Source: Strigamia acuminata (taxonomy: Eukaryota; Arthropoda; Chilopoda; Geophilomorpha; Linotaeniidae). Taken from it: a stretch of 64,000 bases of DNA. Location of the stretch: assembly GCA_949358305.1 (NCBI GenBank), contig OX442314.1, positions 33,291,608 through 33,355,607 on the forward strand. Reading direction: 5' to 3'. Under the pieces are notes generated by a model. It ran no database searches and was not told the origin of the DNA. It saw nothing but the letters and a program-made list of their open reading frames with translations. The stretch's first letter is position 1, and the number at the start of each line of letters is the position of its first letter. Both the position numbers and the translations under genes were made by a program. Positions 1 through 12,021 of this stretch are shown one piece after another.

Positions 1-3000
1 ATCTCGGCGGAACTGTGACGGTTTTCCGATTATCTTTAGACATTTTAGAGCAGGCACGATAAATTGAATGGGATAACACCGTCTTATATATATACTGAAA
101 AGTTGAACGTATTGAAAACGTTACAAGTTGTAACGTTTTCAATACGTTTCAGAAATACAGTATCGTCTGATTGGTAATTCAAATTTTTTAAATAAATACA
201 AAAGAAATTGGTTTGCTGTTACATTCTACGTACAAATAAACAAAAAACAAATCGAAAGTTGTACTTTTTTCCCACTGTCCATTTAATATTCGCAAATTAA
301 TTGTGATATTATTTATTGACCGGCTCATATTTTGTGAAGACTTCAAATATAATTACACTAAGCCATTAAAGCATTATTAAGTTCTAAAACGTGTGTAATT
401 TTAAGTTTCATTCCTCTTTTCTTTTTTATTTAACTACGAACATTAAAAAATATAAAAAAAATACATGCGTGATTATTAAATCAATAAATTCTGTAAAAAA
501 GATTAAAGTTTGAGAATTTTAAATTTTGTTGTCTCGATAAAAACAAATTCGAGAGTATCTACGATGAGTGGGGTCAGAGGATATGTGGGGCATGCGCAAT
601 GACTCTGATCATAACTGAGGAAGAAGCTCGTTGTTTACCGCTCAGTCGTGGTGGTGATTTGTTCGTGCTCGCCGCTTCTCTTTATTTGTTCTCAGGTTTC
701 ATCCTCATGAAAAGGGGTCGTAATTCGTTTAAATCTTGTTTCAGTATTTGGAGTTTACGTTTGTGTGTATTTAATGTGAATATGGCATCTTTTCTCGTTG
801 GCCTTTCATCGCCGCCATTTTGTGTCAAGCTGTTCTAATCGTCATTTCGTACATGGATTATTAGCATCTCTTTTTTGGTATTTATTTATTTTTATTTTAT
901 TATTTAATTTTTAATTTTGTCGGTTTCAACTTTTCTATTCTTTTTCTTGCCAATTTTTGGTACCGAGATTCCACGTTTGTACTGTAAGACTGCATTCAAT
1001 GCAATGAGTGTAGCGTTTACGAAGTGAGAAAATATTTGTGATTTTGTGATTTTGTGATACTGTAAGACTGCATTCAAATTGAATGAAGGGTGTAGCATTT
1101 ACCAAAAAGATAGTGTATGCATATTATTGGTACTGCGACCTTTTTACACCTTACGCTGATACTTTTCTGAGTGTTTGGGCAACACTTGATCAGGAGAGGG
1201 CTGGACGGGCACAACACTGGATAAAACTTGAAGAAATACACGAGACGCATTGTTTTGTGAAGACTGTTGATGGGTAGTTGCAAAAAGCGTCAGATATATA
1301 GCAACGATTGGTTCCCAATTTCTGATTTGACAAAGTCTCATCCTTGCGTTGTAACTTCGGATTGATGACAACATCATGTCCTAAATAAACATGCGGGTGG
1401 AACGATATTGTTGTATTTTGCGTTCAATGGAGTTTTAAACGCTCAGAATTTCTCTCCGACGAAACGCAACGCTTTTCGTGGACAGCTTAACCATCTCGGT
1501 TGAACTGTAATAGATTTGCCATTATCTTCAGACATTTTACGCCTAGGCGCTCCTGTAAGTGGTCATTGGAACCGCAGGATTGGTCAAATAAATAATAAAA
1601 AGTCTATTCTTTTGACTAATATTGCTGCTGTCATTGTTAACGGATAACGGCACGTATTGTGTGTATGAACGGGCACAACATGGCATGGAGAGTATCATTT
1701 GGTACTGGAGGCACAACACAAGTTGGTAGTAATGTATGCACAATCTAGTAGAAGGTTTTTACAAAAGTGGCTTTTGTGAGTAGTTTGACTGGTGTTAGGT
1801 GGTCAGGGGATTTCAATTTGAAGCCTTTGTTTTCAGGTTTCTAGGGGCAGTGTGATAGCCTTAAGAGAGGTTTTAAGAGAAATTAGTTTAGTTTTTAATG
1901 CTAATGTTAGTTTCAATGACAGTTAGAAAATATGATGTCACTAAACAATTCAAAACAATTTAATAAAAGAAATAGATCACTAAATCTGCCTTGTTGTCTC
2001 ATGATACTGCAGGCACAACACTTGATGGAAAATGACTGGAGAGTCGTGTAGGTGCATTCAAAGTGCGTTTGTTGTTGGCATTTTTAATATAAACGGCCTA
2101 AACAGAATACAAAAAAACGTCTAACTAAGAATGTGTGTGAGACAAATTCGGTTTTGGACCTCACATTGTGTTGTTGTGAACAGTATTTTAATCGATGGTT
2201 TAAATTGTACAATGCAATAATAAATATACGAAAATGGGAATTTAGAATAATGGAAAGTGCGACTGTGTCGCGGAAACAATGTAAAAGCGTGTAACGACGA
2301 CTGTTACACGCCAAAACACCAAAATGGCGTGCACAACGATGGCTAATAGTTATGTGGCGACGTCTTCTCTTCGTTACTCACACGTACGATGGCGGTGGCG
2401 GGAACTCCGGAGCTCCGGTGGCTCCTGCGACGGCGATGGTTCACGGCGAGCGTCTCCTCTTCTCGGCGGTGGTGCGCGTAGCAGCAGCGGCTGGTACACG
2501 CGAACGCAAACCGGTGCTGGCTTTGCTTAATATATTACACAGTCCAAGAAATCACTTTCCGAAATGGTTTTTTTTTAGAGTTCTCCGAACTTTTGCTCCT
2601 TTCTTTGCGTCTTGGTGATGGTGACCAAATATTTGACCATTGATTGCGATTCCGGTGTTGAATTCTCTTCACCTGACCTGATGTTGCAAATCATCGTTTG
2701 GAAAGTCAAACATTTCCTCTTTTAATGGTTTATGCGTTAGAAGCACACAGTTGATTTCGCTAATTTGAACAGGTTTAGTCTGTCTTCTTAGGAACGAGTG
2801 CTTCATGTGCCACTGGAAGAACGAGAACTTACTCAGACTTCTTAACTAAAAAAATTAAAAAAAATTAAAAAATAATGAAAAATAAATTTGAAAAATTGCA
2901 AAAGAAAGAAAATAATTGAAAATTAATCGAAAAAAAAATTAATAAATTGCAAAGGAAAGAAAATAATTGAAAATAATTGTTATGCTGGGGCATCACGTTG

Positions 3001-3899
3001 AAATAAAGGAGAGGTTTAAAGTGGAAAACAAAACACACGTCTTTACTCGTGGGTAAAAATACAAGCAAGTGAGGAGTAAATACAAAATGTCATGGTAACG
3101 GTTTTACAACAATGCAACTATATCACTCTTAGTAACTAGTAATAACAAGTCCTTGACAACTACAACAATGAACTTTGCTTTACATTAACATAACTTAACA
3201 TTAATTTTTAGAAAATAAAAGAAATGAATAATGGAAACAAAGGAAATAATAAAAATGCGCACAATGACTTGTTGTCCGCGATAATGGTAGGGCAAAAGAA
3301 GGGCTGGCTTTGCAAACTTAGTAAAGATAGCCAAATGTCTCAATTCACAAATCACAAAAACTAGGTGCACAATTAACACAGTCCAAGCAATGAATGCGTG
3401 CGTTTAGTTGTGTTGTGAAATTAACAGTGGGCCAAACAAAACTCTATATTTGAGTTGGGCATACTACATAGCTGCGTGGCAAATATGCGCAATGTGCATA
3501 TTTTGGTGCAACAAAGGAATTGTTGCACAAAAATGGTTAATTTGCAGCTCACTCCTGCCAAATTGGGGTGAGACATGCATAGGGAGTTTTCACCCTTAAG
3601 ACACAGAGTAATTAAAAAGACGATGGTGATAATATATTTATTCATAAAACAATCGAGATCACCACCGAGAGGCCCTCTAAGAATTGCTCTGACTAAAAGC
3701 GCGGGAGGAATTTGAGTGGGTGTTAAATTAAAAATTAAACTGAAATTTTAAGTGTTAAATTTGCTCATCATGACTTATTTGTGTAAGAACCATTCCATCT
3801 TTTTTTTTAAATCGAATGTTTGTAAAAATATTATCAAAAAGAATAGATTAAACAGAGAACAGACTAGATTATCCAGATTTCGATTGGAAAATCACTGAT
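1..3899. other. Gene-poor AT-rich stretch
   Basis: I see no supportable gene here. Two copies of the dispersed 'TGTAAGACTGCATTC' motif lie near 983-1015 and 1061-1105. A locally GC-rich patch sits at about 2320-2530 with overlapping open frames but no recognisable protein. At about 3010-3170 there is a segment shared with 18085-18250 (ACACGTCTTTACT, CAAGCAAGTGA, ACAACAATG in the same order), so it is a two-copy repeat of unknown type. Low-complexity A-rich sequence fills 2850-2990. Confidence 0.5.
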
Positions 3900-4925
3900 T
3901 TATTGCAGCCACTGATGGCCGAGTGACATCTTCGCTGAGGAACGGTCGTTCGGATTAATCGCCAACATTGGCAGCAAGAAATCCGCAAATTGCCGCGCCT
4001 CCTCAGCATTCCATCTAAATTTCCCGGTCAACAGCTGTGTTAGACCGTAACTTTGGATTTTAGGGTATTTTTTTAGTTTTCCTTCATCGGTGAAAAAATC
4101 TTTTCTATTCTTCGCTCTAAAAACCATCTTGAGCGGGATATCTCCGAGCAACTTGGCAATCTGGACCAAATGCTCCTCGTCCTCCTCGAGACTTTCGTTG
4201 ACATGAGACCCAAATAGATACGACCCAGTCGCCAAATCGAACGCCGTGCAAGCGGCGCTCCAAATGTCAGCACTGGACCCATACCCGACTCCCAGCAACA
4301 CTTCGGGACTCCGATAACAACACGTTTGGATGAGATCGTCAAAGTGGTGGTTTACGTAACACGCACTTCCAAGATCGGCGATCTTAACAGTTACTTCACT
4401 CACCGGTGGCCATCTCGCTAACTTCTGCGTGTCGTTTTCGCCCACGCAAATATTCTCCGGTTTTATGTCCGTGTGGATCATCTTACATTTCGTGTGCAGG
4501 AAGTCCAAGCCTTCGAGCACCTGTCTCATCATGTTCTTTACGATGGCTATTGGGAAGCCCCTGGTTCCCGACGTAGCGATCAATGTCGACAGACTAGCTC
4601 CCAAAACCTCGAAAACCATGCAAATGTGGTCGCCATTAATGCCGAAAATAGTAAAATTATCCAGCAATTGAACGATTTTTGTTTTACCTTCATCGTCACA
4701 ATTTTGAACGCATTCGAGAAATCGGATTTCCTCATTGATGAGTTCGGTCATTCCGAACCCGCACCTGGCTATCTTCAACGCTTTCGAGCGAGTGTCCCGT
4801 TTGTCCGAGCACAGCCAGACGGTGGAATATGATCCCACACCGAGTTTTCGAATGACGGTGTACCTGGCATGAAATAAGTCGCCGATTTTCACCAGAAGGT
4901 AACCACCAATTCCGAAGTCTTCCAT
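3900..4925 (-). CDS. Intronless SRPK-like protein kinase (copy A)
   Basis: A 341-residue Ser/Thr kinase of the SRPK (SR-protein kinase) group, whose members phosphorylate RS domains of splicing factors. Visible motifs in order: IGDLF-RYTVIRKLG lead-in, glycine loop LGVGSYSTVW (about residues 29-38), Lys of ALKIAR (about 50), catalytic loop HTDIKPENI identical to the SRPK signature, DLG in place of DFG (IADLGSACY), activation-segment YRSPEV, and the SRPK lobe-C motif ADIWSAACTAFDLATGSYLF. The long inter-lobe spacer of typical SRPKs is reduced to about 15 residues, and there is no N-terminal extension. The gene is one uninterrupted exon. The AATAAA on this strand (3904-3899) overlaps the TAA stop, implying a very short 3' UTR. 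A TATATAAACC box lies about 90 nt upstream of the ATG. The closest relative in the window is 34203-35276. It is probably an active kinase (K, D and D kept); its substrate is inferred only. Confidence 0.9.
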   Translation of the reverse strand: MEDFGIGGYLLVKIGDLFHARYTVIRKLGVGSYSTVWLCSDKRDTRSKALKIARCGFGMTELINEEIRFLECVQNCDDEGKTKIVQLLDNFTIFGINGDHICMVFEVLGASLSTLIATSGTRGFPIAIVKNMMRQVLEGLDFLHTKCKMIHTDIKPENICVGENDTQKLARWPPVSEVTVKIADLGSACYVNHHFDDLIQTCCYRSPEVLLGVGYGSSADIWSAACTAFDLATGSYLFGSHVNESLEEDEEHLVQIAKLLGDIPLKMVFRAKNRKDFFTDEGKLKKYPKIQSYGLTQLLTGKFRWNAEEARQFADFLLPMLAINPNDRSSAKMSLGHQWLQ

Positions 4926-5014
4926 TGCTATTGCTGCTTACTGTGTTATTTAGTTATCGAGTGTGGTGTTTGTTGACTGATAGTCAGAATATGAGTTAAA
5001 TTTATCAACTCATT

Positions 5015-5024
5015 GGTTTATATA
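5015..5024 (-). promoter_or_regulatory. TATA box of SRPK-like copy A
   Basis: The minus strand reads TATATAAACC, about 90 nt upstream of the start codon at 4925. The same 10-mer precedes the second kinase gene at 34145. A TCAGTC initiator-like match occurs at 4980-4975, somewhat far from the box; other start sites are possible. Confidence 0.6.
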
Positions 5025-5345
5025 CTTTAATTTCGGGTACGCAAGTCAAACGTAGCGGGTGGGCAGTCGACACGTTGGCTTGACGTTCAAACTCACGTTT
5101 TTTTAGTTGCATTCAAATCTTATGACTGTAGCATTTACTAACTTCATAAGAACTACAAAAAAATAAATTTTTATTTGAAAAGTTTCGTATTTCTCGCAAA
5201 ACTATTTTTCTCCAAAAATCGCGTCGACCACAAGTAAAAAGCGCCTCAACATCGAAAATAATAAATTTATTCAAATCCATTAATAAAATCCGTCCATAAA
5301 AAATACTCCACTACAAACCTAAACAAATAAACCAAAAAAAGCACT

Positions 5346-6089
5346 TCAGCTCGGCAGATTAGCAGACATCTGTTGTATAGTCTTGAAAAGTGCATCCAAT
5401 CTTTTCCTAATCTTCTTCTGATCATCCGCAGTGCACTCGATTAAGCTCGCCTGGAACTTCTGGTCGGCCGGCCCCTTGCAGTCCGACGAACACGTGTTCA
5501 GAAACATCCGGCACTTCCGCTCGCTCAATTCCCAGTCGGTGCGCACCGACGACACCAAATCGTCGATCAACTGGTTAATCCGTTGCAGCGCTTCGTTCTG
5601 CAGCGAATTGCGCGGCGTCGAAACCTGAATTTCCACCGCCAGACATCTGGTCAATAAGCGCTCGGCGGTGATCTCGATCTCCTCTCTCTCACCTAGCGGC
5701 GAAATTGAAAAACACTAATTTAAAAAATTTAGAAAATTCACTCATTTAACACTCGTAAATTATTTTATTAATTGGAATTTTAATAAATTAGAAATGTTTG
5801 GATGGATACCGGCACTTATGGAGTCTAAATCGCGATTTTCCTGGATTGTTTTGATCATCGAGAGAAGACAATCGCGCTCTTGTTCCATGGCCGCTGCGTG
5901 TTCGCGGAGGAGTTCGACGCGGTGTTCGACGTGGTCGAGCATTTCTACGAGTCGTTTACTCACCACCGCCATCGAGTCGGACCTCTGGAACAGATCGCCG
6001 TGGCGCCCGGGCGCCGTACTCGGGCTGGGCATTCGCTGTGAATTCGCACCGTCCCCGTTAGCTGCCATTTTATATTTAACTCGCTCCAT
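5346..6089 (-). CDS. BAG2: BAG family molecular chaperone regulator 2 (BAG2), two exons
   Basis: BAG2 binds the Hsc70/Hsp70 ATPase domain as a nucleotide-exchange factor and inhibits CHIP ubiquitination. Exon 1 is 6089-5810 and exon 2 is 5692-5346, with a 117-nt intron (donor GCCG|GTATCC, acceptor GCCGCTAG|GTGAG, phase 1), giving 208 residues against about 211 in human. The N-terminal part has the conserved serine patch and coiled coil (RSDSMAVVSKRLVEMLDHVE, then REHAAAMEQERDCLL). The junction reads SISAGEREEIEITAERLL. The C-terminal BAG domain contains LNTCSSDCKGPADQKFQ and CTADDQKKIRKRLD. A second in-frame ATG at 6068 could be the true start. A minus-strand AATAAA at 5273-5268 follows the stop. 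It lies divergent from nothing obvious: the nearest upstream sequence is a family C repeat. Single-copy housekeeping gene; high confidence. Confidence 0.95.
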
Positions 6090-6479
6090 TTACGTAGGGC
6101 CGTTCAGCGCGCTCTTCCGTCGTGTTAGCACATTAAAACTGAAAAAAAAATTATTTTTATGTTTATTATACGTATATTTTTCATATTACACACTTTGTAT
6201 GTCTTAGTTTTGTACTCTGTGTTGAAGCGCCGATACAGAATAGCCAAGAACGTGTTTTTCCTTAAGTATTCTAGTTTTGTAATCTGCCACCACGCGGTGC
6301 TGGGAACAAGTGGGCCATCAAAACACACACAAGTATGTGTATAATAATGTATGTGTGTAATAAACCGCAGCTCACACCACACGGATAATTAGTAGCCATT
6401 ATATTTATCTTGAAGCATTTTAAATGCAAAAATGCACATTCTCTGACACTAACAAGTGAGTTGCAGCGCTTTCTGGCGT

Positions 6480-7515
6480 GAATAATTGTTATTAACAATA
6501 GTGTTGCTTTTCCGTCAGCATAGCAACGGTCGCGTGTTTGCGCTGTTCGATTCTATTCTATTTCACTCGTCGTTTTCGTTCGTTGTTTCTTCTCGGATTT
6601 TATTTAAGCAGAATTGTATTGAGGCACAACTTGTGGAACTGGATTAGGATTGTATTTTCAGTCGATGGTTTGATTATAATGAATATTTCTTGTTTCCATT
6701 CCATTTTAGGCTTAATCTTAATTTCGAATGAAATATTTGTTAATGTGTAGGCTGTGAATTTACAATGGGCGATTTTATTCCGCAAAGTTGATGTTAAAAT
6801 CTAGCTGCTGCTTTTTTTTCTATTTTTTTCGTTCGTTTAAAGTACGTTCTTTCGTGGCTACGTTCGAACGTGATTTGTAATGGCGCACACCTTGTAAGAG
6901 GAGATGGTTTTGTTGGTGTGAAATGAATGATTCCATGAATGCTTTTCAACTTGCTATTTTGCGACTTGCTCGACCAATTTCAATCCTATTTTTCGTTTTT
7001 CTCTCGTTTTCTCTCATTTAAAAAAAAAAAAGTAATTTGGGGGCATCAAATCCAACTCTCTACCTCCTCGTGGTTGCCCCCGGACCCTGGCCGTCGTTCC
7101 AGTGATACTGAATGAGAGCTCTGGTATTGGAATTTGGATTCTTATTTTTGTTCCAATTCTTGAAACTACTGGTTTGAAGTTTCCATGTTCTTTTCCAATC
7201 TCAATCTCTCCGATAACTTGATAACTCTTGTTTCACTTCTTATGCATTTTGTACCGAAATTTGACCAATGATTTGGCTTCTGTGCGACTGCTTTCCATTA
7301 AATCAGTCGAAATTAGTGCATACAATTTGGTATTGTAAGCCTGCATGAGTGTAGCATTTGCCAAAATTGAAATTTAATCGATATTTGAGTACTGCAAGAC
7401 TGCATTCCATATACTCTAATATATCGATGCATATTTAGGCTATTTCAATTTTCAAGTGCGTCTTGCAATGCACGTAAAACAGACACAGACCATCCATTTC
7501 TTGATTATGCATCAG
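6480..7515 (-). repeat. Dispersed repeat family C, copy 1
   Basis: About 1 kb shared with 35640-36640 and 38205-38650 (shared blocks: GCATAGCAACGGT, CCATTTTAGGC, GTTGCCC-CGGACCCTGGCCG, GATAACTTGATAACTCTTG, CTGCAAGACTGCATTC). On the minus strand the 7070-7240 part keeps an open frame (EIEIGKEHGNFKP, KIRIQIPIPELSF, TGTTARVRGQP) that is also open at 38.2 kb, so the family derives from, or carries, a coding sequence. Confidence 0.75.
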
Positions 7516-7559
7516 TTTTGGGTTTTAACATTGCCAAAGCCAAAGTTTTTAATATTTTA

Positions 7560-9300
7560 TTCTGTTTCATAAAAAATAATAACAATATAATAAAAACAAA
7601 ACGCGGTTTTGTTTGGAAGTAATATTACCGTAATATCTCTTCAATAGAGAATGCTTTCCTATATGGCCTGCTTTCGTATGGCTGCACAAAGGAGAAATGG
7701 CGACGTATTGATGCCAAATAGCCCGTTCATCCACCATATCAAAGTAGTATGTTTGATCAGTCGCAAGAGCATGCAATCTCCCACAAGAACCTGAGGAAGT
7801 TACGAGGCCTTGGGAAAAAAACAATCTTTGAGAGATTTCAACTCTTTCATTTGGTGATGAGCGATTTCAATTCTAGATTCGACGCGCAATTTGGTGGTGA
7901 CCCTAGGATGGCTTTTGCAGGTGTACTAACATTCCATCAATTTTTTGTGTTTGATTCTCTTATATCTGTATACAAATTTCTATTTTTCTATTTCTTGAGT
8001 AGTCGTATGAAGAATACTTTAAGGCAAAAATTGGGCTGTACTTCTTAATCTTTTATGCTTTATACTGCCACATGGGATAACAATCCAACTGAAATGATTT
8101 CTCTAGATGATGATCCGGAAAGGCGCAATTGCAAATATGCATGCCTATACTCCAACTTTGAAAAGTAGGTGGCTTCATCCATCTGAGCATGACTGCTCAT
8201 TGAAGGTTCTGCCAACTCAATCTACAAATAGAATAAAACAAAAAATAAAAAATAAAAAGACCAAGCTAGACAGGTAGTATTTGTTAATGCTAGGTTAAGT
8301 TACTTGGCACTCGCTTCTTAGATTTATCTAGGGGTATCTGTTCAATTCCTTTTTAGCCGGCTGCCAATATTAATTGGGTAATATTTTTTATTCTTGGCTT
8401 TTTTTCGGACAATACCCTTAGTCCTGCCTTGTTTTAGTAACTTCATTATTCTATCCTCAAATTTTGTTGCATCTTTACTGATCTTACTTGAGGACATTAG
8501 AAATACTTACACGAATGTACATATAAGTTACTACGTATATACACTTACTTACTTACCGGTACTTACTTATATTTGGATCAGTTTGCAAATTCTTCTGCAT
8601 CGGTTGGACATCGGACGACGCAAGCACTCGTACGGCTCCTTGCCTGGTTCAGATTCCCCACTTTGTACCACATGTTTGACAAATCGTCGTAAGATTCGAT
8701 AGATGGAATTCTCGTCTCACCTAATCGTCCAGATATCTTTGGCCTTTGGTACTTGTATATTCTTACGTGTGAATTGGGGATAGAAAACACACACATAACT
8801 TAACAATATCTATTTATTAATGTGAGACCTTGAGAATCTAGGTGAAACAAATGGAGAAGACTTTAGTTTAACCTTAAATCAAACATCTTTTATTTATGGG
8901 GATTATTACAATAATTCCACTTAACTTAATCATAATTCAATCATAAACTTAACTTATAAATCTAAATTATAAAAGGCATGAATGACAATTGTAGTGTTGT
9001 GAAATGTAACCAAGAGAGGGCGCGAGGCGCAAGGCCGAGTACAAGGTCATTGAGGACAATAAAGACACTAGTTAGCTAGCGATTAAAGAGTGAGGTTATC
9101 CTTTATTTACGATGCTACAACAATCAATGTTATTTGGTTTCAAATGGATTTAAGCTAAGGAGGACCAAGCGCTGAGTGCGCTGGTCTACCAGAGCCAGAA
9201 TAGAAGCATGTTGACTAGTTGGTATCCCAATCATCTCTGCCCTATCTTGCTTAATTCATTTAGCAAGTAAACTAGAAGTTTTTCCCCGTTTACTTAATTG
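7560..9300. other. Gene-poor stretch with a kelch fragment and LTR-like sequence
   Basis: Apart from the kelch fragment at 8580-8708 I recognise no gene. Direct CTTACT-type simple repeats lie at 8510-8575. At about 8990-9110 there is a GC-richer block (GAGAGGGCGCGAGGCGCAAG, AATAAA, then CTTTATTTACGATGC) that resembles an LTR remnant, but I could not place its ends. Confidence 0.4.
8580..8708 (-). pseudogene. Kelch-repeat fragment
   Basis: The minus strand encodes a kelch-like blade piece (YDDLSNMWYKVGNLNQARS, then SACVVR) ending in a stop. It is homologous to the inverted kelch fragments at 10770-10933. No BTB domain or further blades are in frame, so it is a fragment. Confidence 0.55.
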
Positions 9301-10480
9301 GATTGCTATTAATGACCCCCCTGAATTAACGGGTTCCACCCCCCCCCCCGAAAATAGATGTTTGGCTCCCCAAACAAAAACTAATAAGTAAAATCTACTT
9401 AGTCCCCCAAAAAACATTTTTGGGTCCCCTAAAAACTGAATTGCCCCCAAAACAGAAATATAAAAAACGAGCATAATACATTGCAGTTATTGCACTACAA
9501 GTGCCTTTTTAGCCTTAGACGGCCTGCCACGTTTCCTTTTTTCCCCTAGAGGAACATTTTTTGCATCTAGCGGAACAGAGTATAGCTTCTCACCAATTGC
9601 TATACCTAAAATGTGTTTACACATGTAGGTTTAAAAAAAATTGGACATGTGCAAGTCCCTTTGTCCCATTCGTTATTTTCTATGGTAACAAGCCATAAAT
9701 CTGTTCTTCGACTATGTAGGTATCAAAGTGGCGCCAATTTTTAACGTCAACCTGTCGTATGTACTTGTTGATGTCATTTTTGCGCAGTGTCTTTTTCATA
9801 GCAGGAGCAACGAAATACCGCTTAGTGTCTTCTTCAATCCTGATTTTAATTACTGGCATCGAGCGCTTCCAGTTATAAGCCTCCGTGATCTGTTTTAGAT
9901 TAAGGGGTGCAGGCAAACAGTTTGGCGTTTACACAATCGGGTTTTTCGATCACTAGACCAATTGCGGGCCATTTCTTGTAAAATCGGTATAAAACGGTGC
10001 ATGGGCCGTCGATTGCGGAATGTGTGGTGCGACTTGATCACAGATTAGGGGAATACACAGATGCGACACGTCCTTTGTTCTCCGCGTGATCGGAAGGAAA
10101 ACGGTGTTAAAATGCTAAATGTTTATGATTTTTATTTTTATAATTAGGATAATATGTAACAACAGGTTAATTTTGAATTTTTAAATATATTTATCACTAT
10201 TAAAAAAAATTTGAGGGGTTGTAAACAACGAATTTTGATTTAAAATGTGTAGGGAAATAAATTCCCGCTTGGCGCGCTTTTAATTTTTAAATCACACGAA
10301 GAACAAAGAATTTTACCTGAGTGCCGCATCTGTGTATCTGTGTATTTAAATATCCATTGTACAATTTATTTATCATCATTAAAACAACGAGGCGAAAATA
10401 CTTTGTTTTGGGGGTTTAGGAAATTGGGGGGATTTAAAAAGTGGGGGGCATTTCAGTTTATTTTGGGGGGCGTTTTATTA
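9300..10480. mobile_element. Degenerate Mutator-like element, probable extent
   Basis: A C-rich segment (9316-9450, runs of C in CCCCCCCCCCCG, TTTTTGGGTCCCC) and a G-rich segment in inverse sense (10395-10475, TTTTGGGGG repeated) bracket the transposase remnant at 9487-9916. They may be the decayed long terminal inverted repeats. Inside, 10042-10336 looks like a separate small element with inverted ends ATACACAGATGCG / CGCATCTGTGTAT. Ends are approximate. Confidence 0.4.
9487..9916 (-). pseudogene. Mutator-like (MULE) transposase C-terminus with SWIM zinc finger, broken
   Basis: The minus strand encodes a segment including RRYFVAP-like KRYFVAPAMKKTLRKND, then after frame shifts ENNEWDKGTCTCPIFFKPTC, HILGIAIGEKLYSVPLD and a C-terminal KRKRGRPSKAKKALVVQ-stop. 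CxC...CxH followed by a lysine-rich AT-hook-like GRP tail is the SWIM finger layout of MULE transposases. At least two 1-nt shifts (one before ENNEWDK, one between PTCV and HILG) disable it. Confidence 0.6.
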
Positions 10481-10538
10481 TTGGTCAATCCAAATCGTTG
10501 TTGTAGTTTCACCTACAATCGTGAAAACTTTTCACCTA

Positions 10539-10933
10539 CAATCGTATTGTTTTGTATCGTACTTTTCACTGAAAAGTACGATACAAAACAAGACGATTGG
10601 GTTGGCATTAAGGACATGTTGAGTCCGCGAAGTAACTTTGCCACAGCTGTTTTGGATGGATTGATTTATGCAATTGGAAGTTTTAACGGTTTGATTTGTC
10701 TTTGGTTTTCGCACTGCCATATTATACACTGTTCGTGACGATTAGGTTCGACAAAAATTCCATCTATCGCACTACACAAGCACTCATATCGCTGCGGGCC
10801 CGGTTCAGGTTCTCCACTTTGTACCAAACGTTTGACACATCGTCGTATGAATCATCCGACGATGTTTCAAACGTTTGGTACAAAGTGGAGAACCTGAACT
10901 GGGCCCGCAGCCATATGATTGCGTGTGTCGTTC
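10539..10933. pseudogene. Inverted kelch-fragment cluster with two palindromes
   Basis: 10567-10693 (+) encodes a kelch blade (YDTKQDDWVGIKDMLSPRS, then AVLDGLIYAIGSFNG). Its left end is mirrored: 10539-10568 is the reverse complement of 10570-10599 with one mismatch and a 1-nt centre. A second palindrome has arms 10770-10843 and 10858-10933 (about 75 bp, a few mismatches), each arm coding SNVWYKVENLN-ARS on one strand. These are duplicated, inverted pieces of a BTB-kelch-type gene, none intact. Confidence 0.6.
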
Positions 10934-11249
10934 GATTTCCGATAGAAGGAAGAGAATTTGCAAACCTATCCAAGATACAGGGATACCACCGCGGGCTTGC
11001 TCATCAAAACCAGGGCTGATAGCAATATTTATGTTAAGTCTTGCTTGTTAACTAATGATGATAAATGATTTTTATTGTACTGTTTAACCATCTAAATGAA
11101 TGCAATGATTACAAAGAGTTTGTTTTTACTACCGAGGTCAATTTTAATCATTTTTTAATGAGAAAGAAACACAAAATTTAATCTCATCCTGATCGTGGTC
11201 AAATGAAATTTATTGCTGTGTCAAAACACCAAACGTACATCCTTTACCT

Positions 11250-11567
11250 CAGGGGTCGGCAAGTAATTTTAAGTGGGGTCCGGATACTATTGAAAATTTT
11301 TATTGAGGTCCAGAAAAAAACACTTAAAAACCTTACTAAAAACCTAAGAAAATACTTAAAAACCAAATAAATCCCCCAATAAACACACACAACCCAAAAA
11401 ATACCAATAAAACCTAAAAAACATGAAAAAAACACAAAAAACAAGAAGAAAAACACCGAAAAACCAAAGGAACCGAGGGAAAAACGTCGCTAAAACGTCA
11501 CCGCGGTCCAAGTTTCGACCTTCCGCGGTCCGTACCCGGACCGCGGGCCGCCAGTTGCCGACCGCTG
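11250..11567. mobile_element. hAT-type MITE, 318 bp
   Basis: It begins CAGGGGTCGGCAAGT and ends GTTGCCGACCGCTG, the classic hAT/Charlie-type terminal inverted repeat. The flanking 8-mers CTTTACCT (11242-11249) and CTCTACCT (11568-11575) are an 8-bp target duplication with one mismatch. The interior is A-rich and non-coding. Confidence 0.8.
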
Positions 11568-12021
11568 CTCTACCTCCTATATCTGCTCGAAAGATTCGAG
11601 TTGTTGTTGGAATCGGGTGACGAGTCTCGATGCACCCACTGCTGCGGGTGCTTGTTTGGTTATCCGCACAGTTAGAATATATTTATTATCAAAAATCAAT
11701 TTTCCTGGACAATTTTCTTTCTTCAAACTTAAAAATGACCAACTTTTACATGACACAATCCTCATTTGATCCCATCGTGACGTTTTAAATCTTCAGCATC
11801 GAAGATTCGTTCTACTCGTAAATTATGATCCGTGTTGAAAAGTGTAGACCCCGTAGAATGAATTGTTTCTTTGTTCTGCTCGCCACGTTTGCTTCGTCTC
11901 CGGTTTGGTTCGTTGATGGCGATATTTGAACTAGATTTTCCGTTCGAATTCGGTTGTTCTCTGTGGGAATTATCTGCTACTTCCCTGTGCATTTAAGTAT
12001 TTTGTAAGTTTCCATTTATTT

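Noticed and set aside
2324-2618. Two overlapping GC-rich open frames
   Set aside because: Low-complexity Arg/Ser/Gly-rich composition in several frames at once, with no domain, splice site or TATA; treated as a GC-rich patch.
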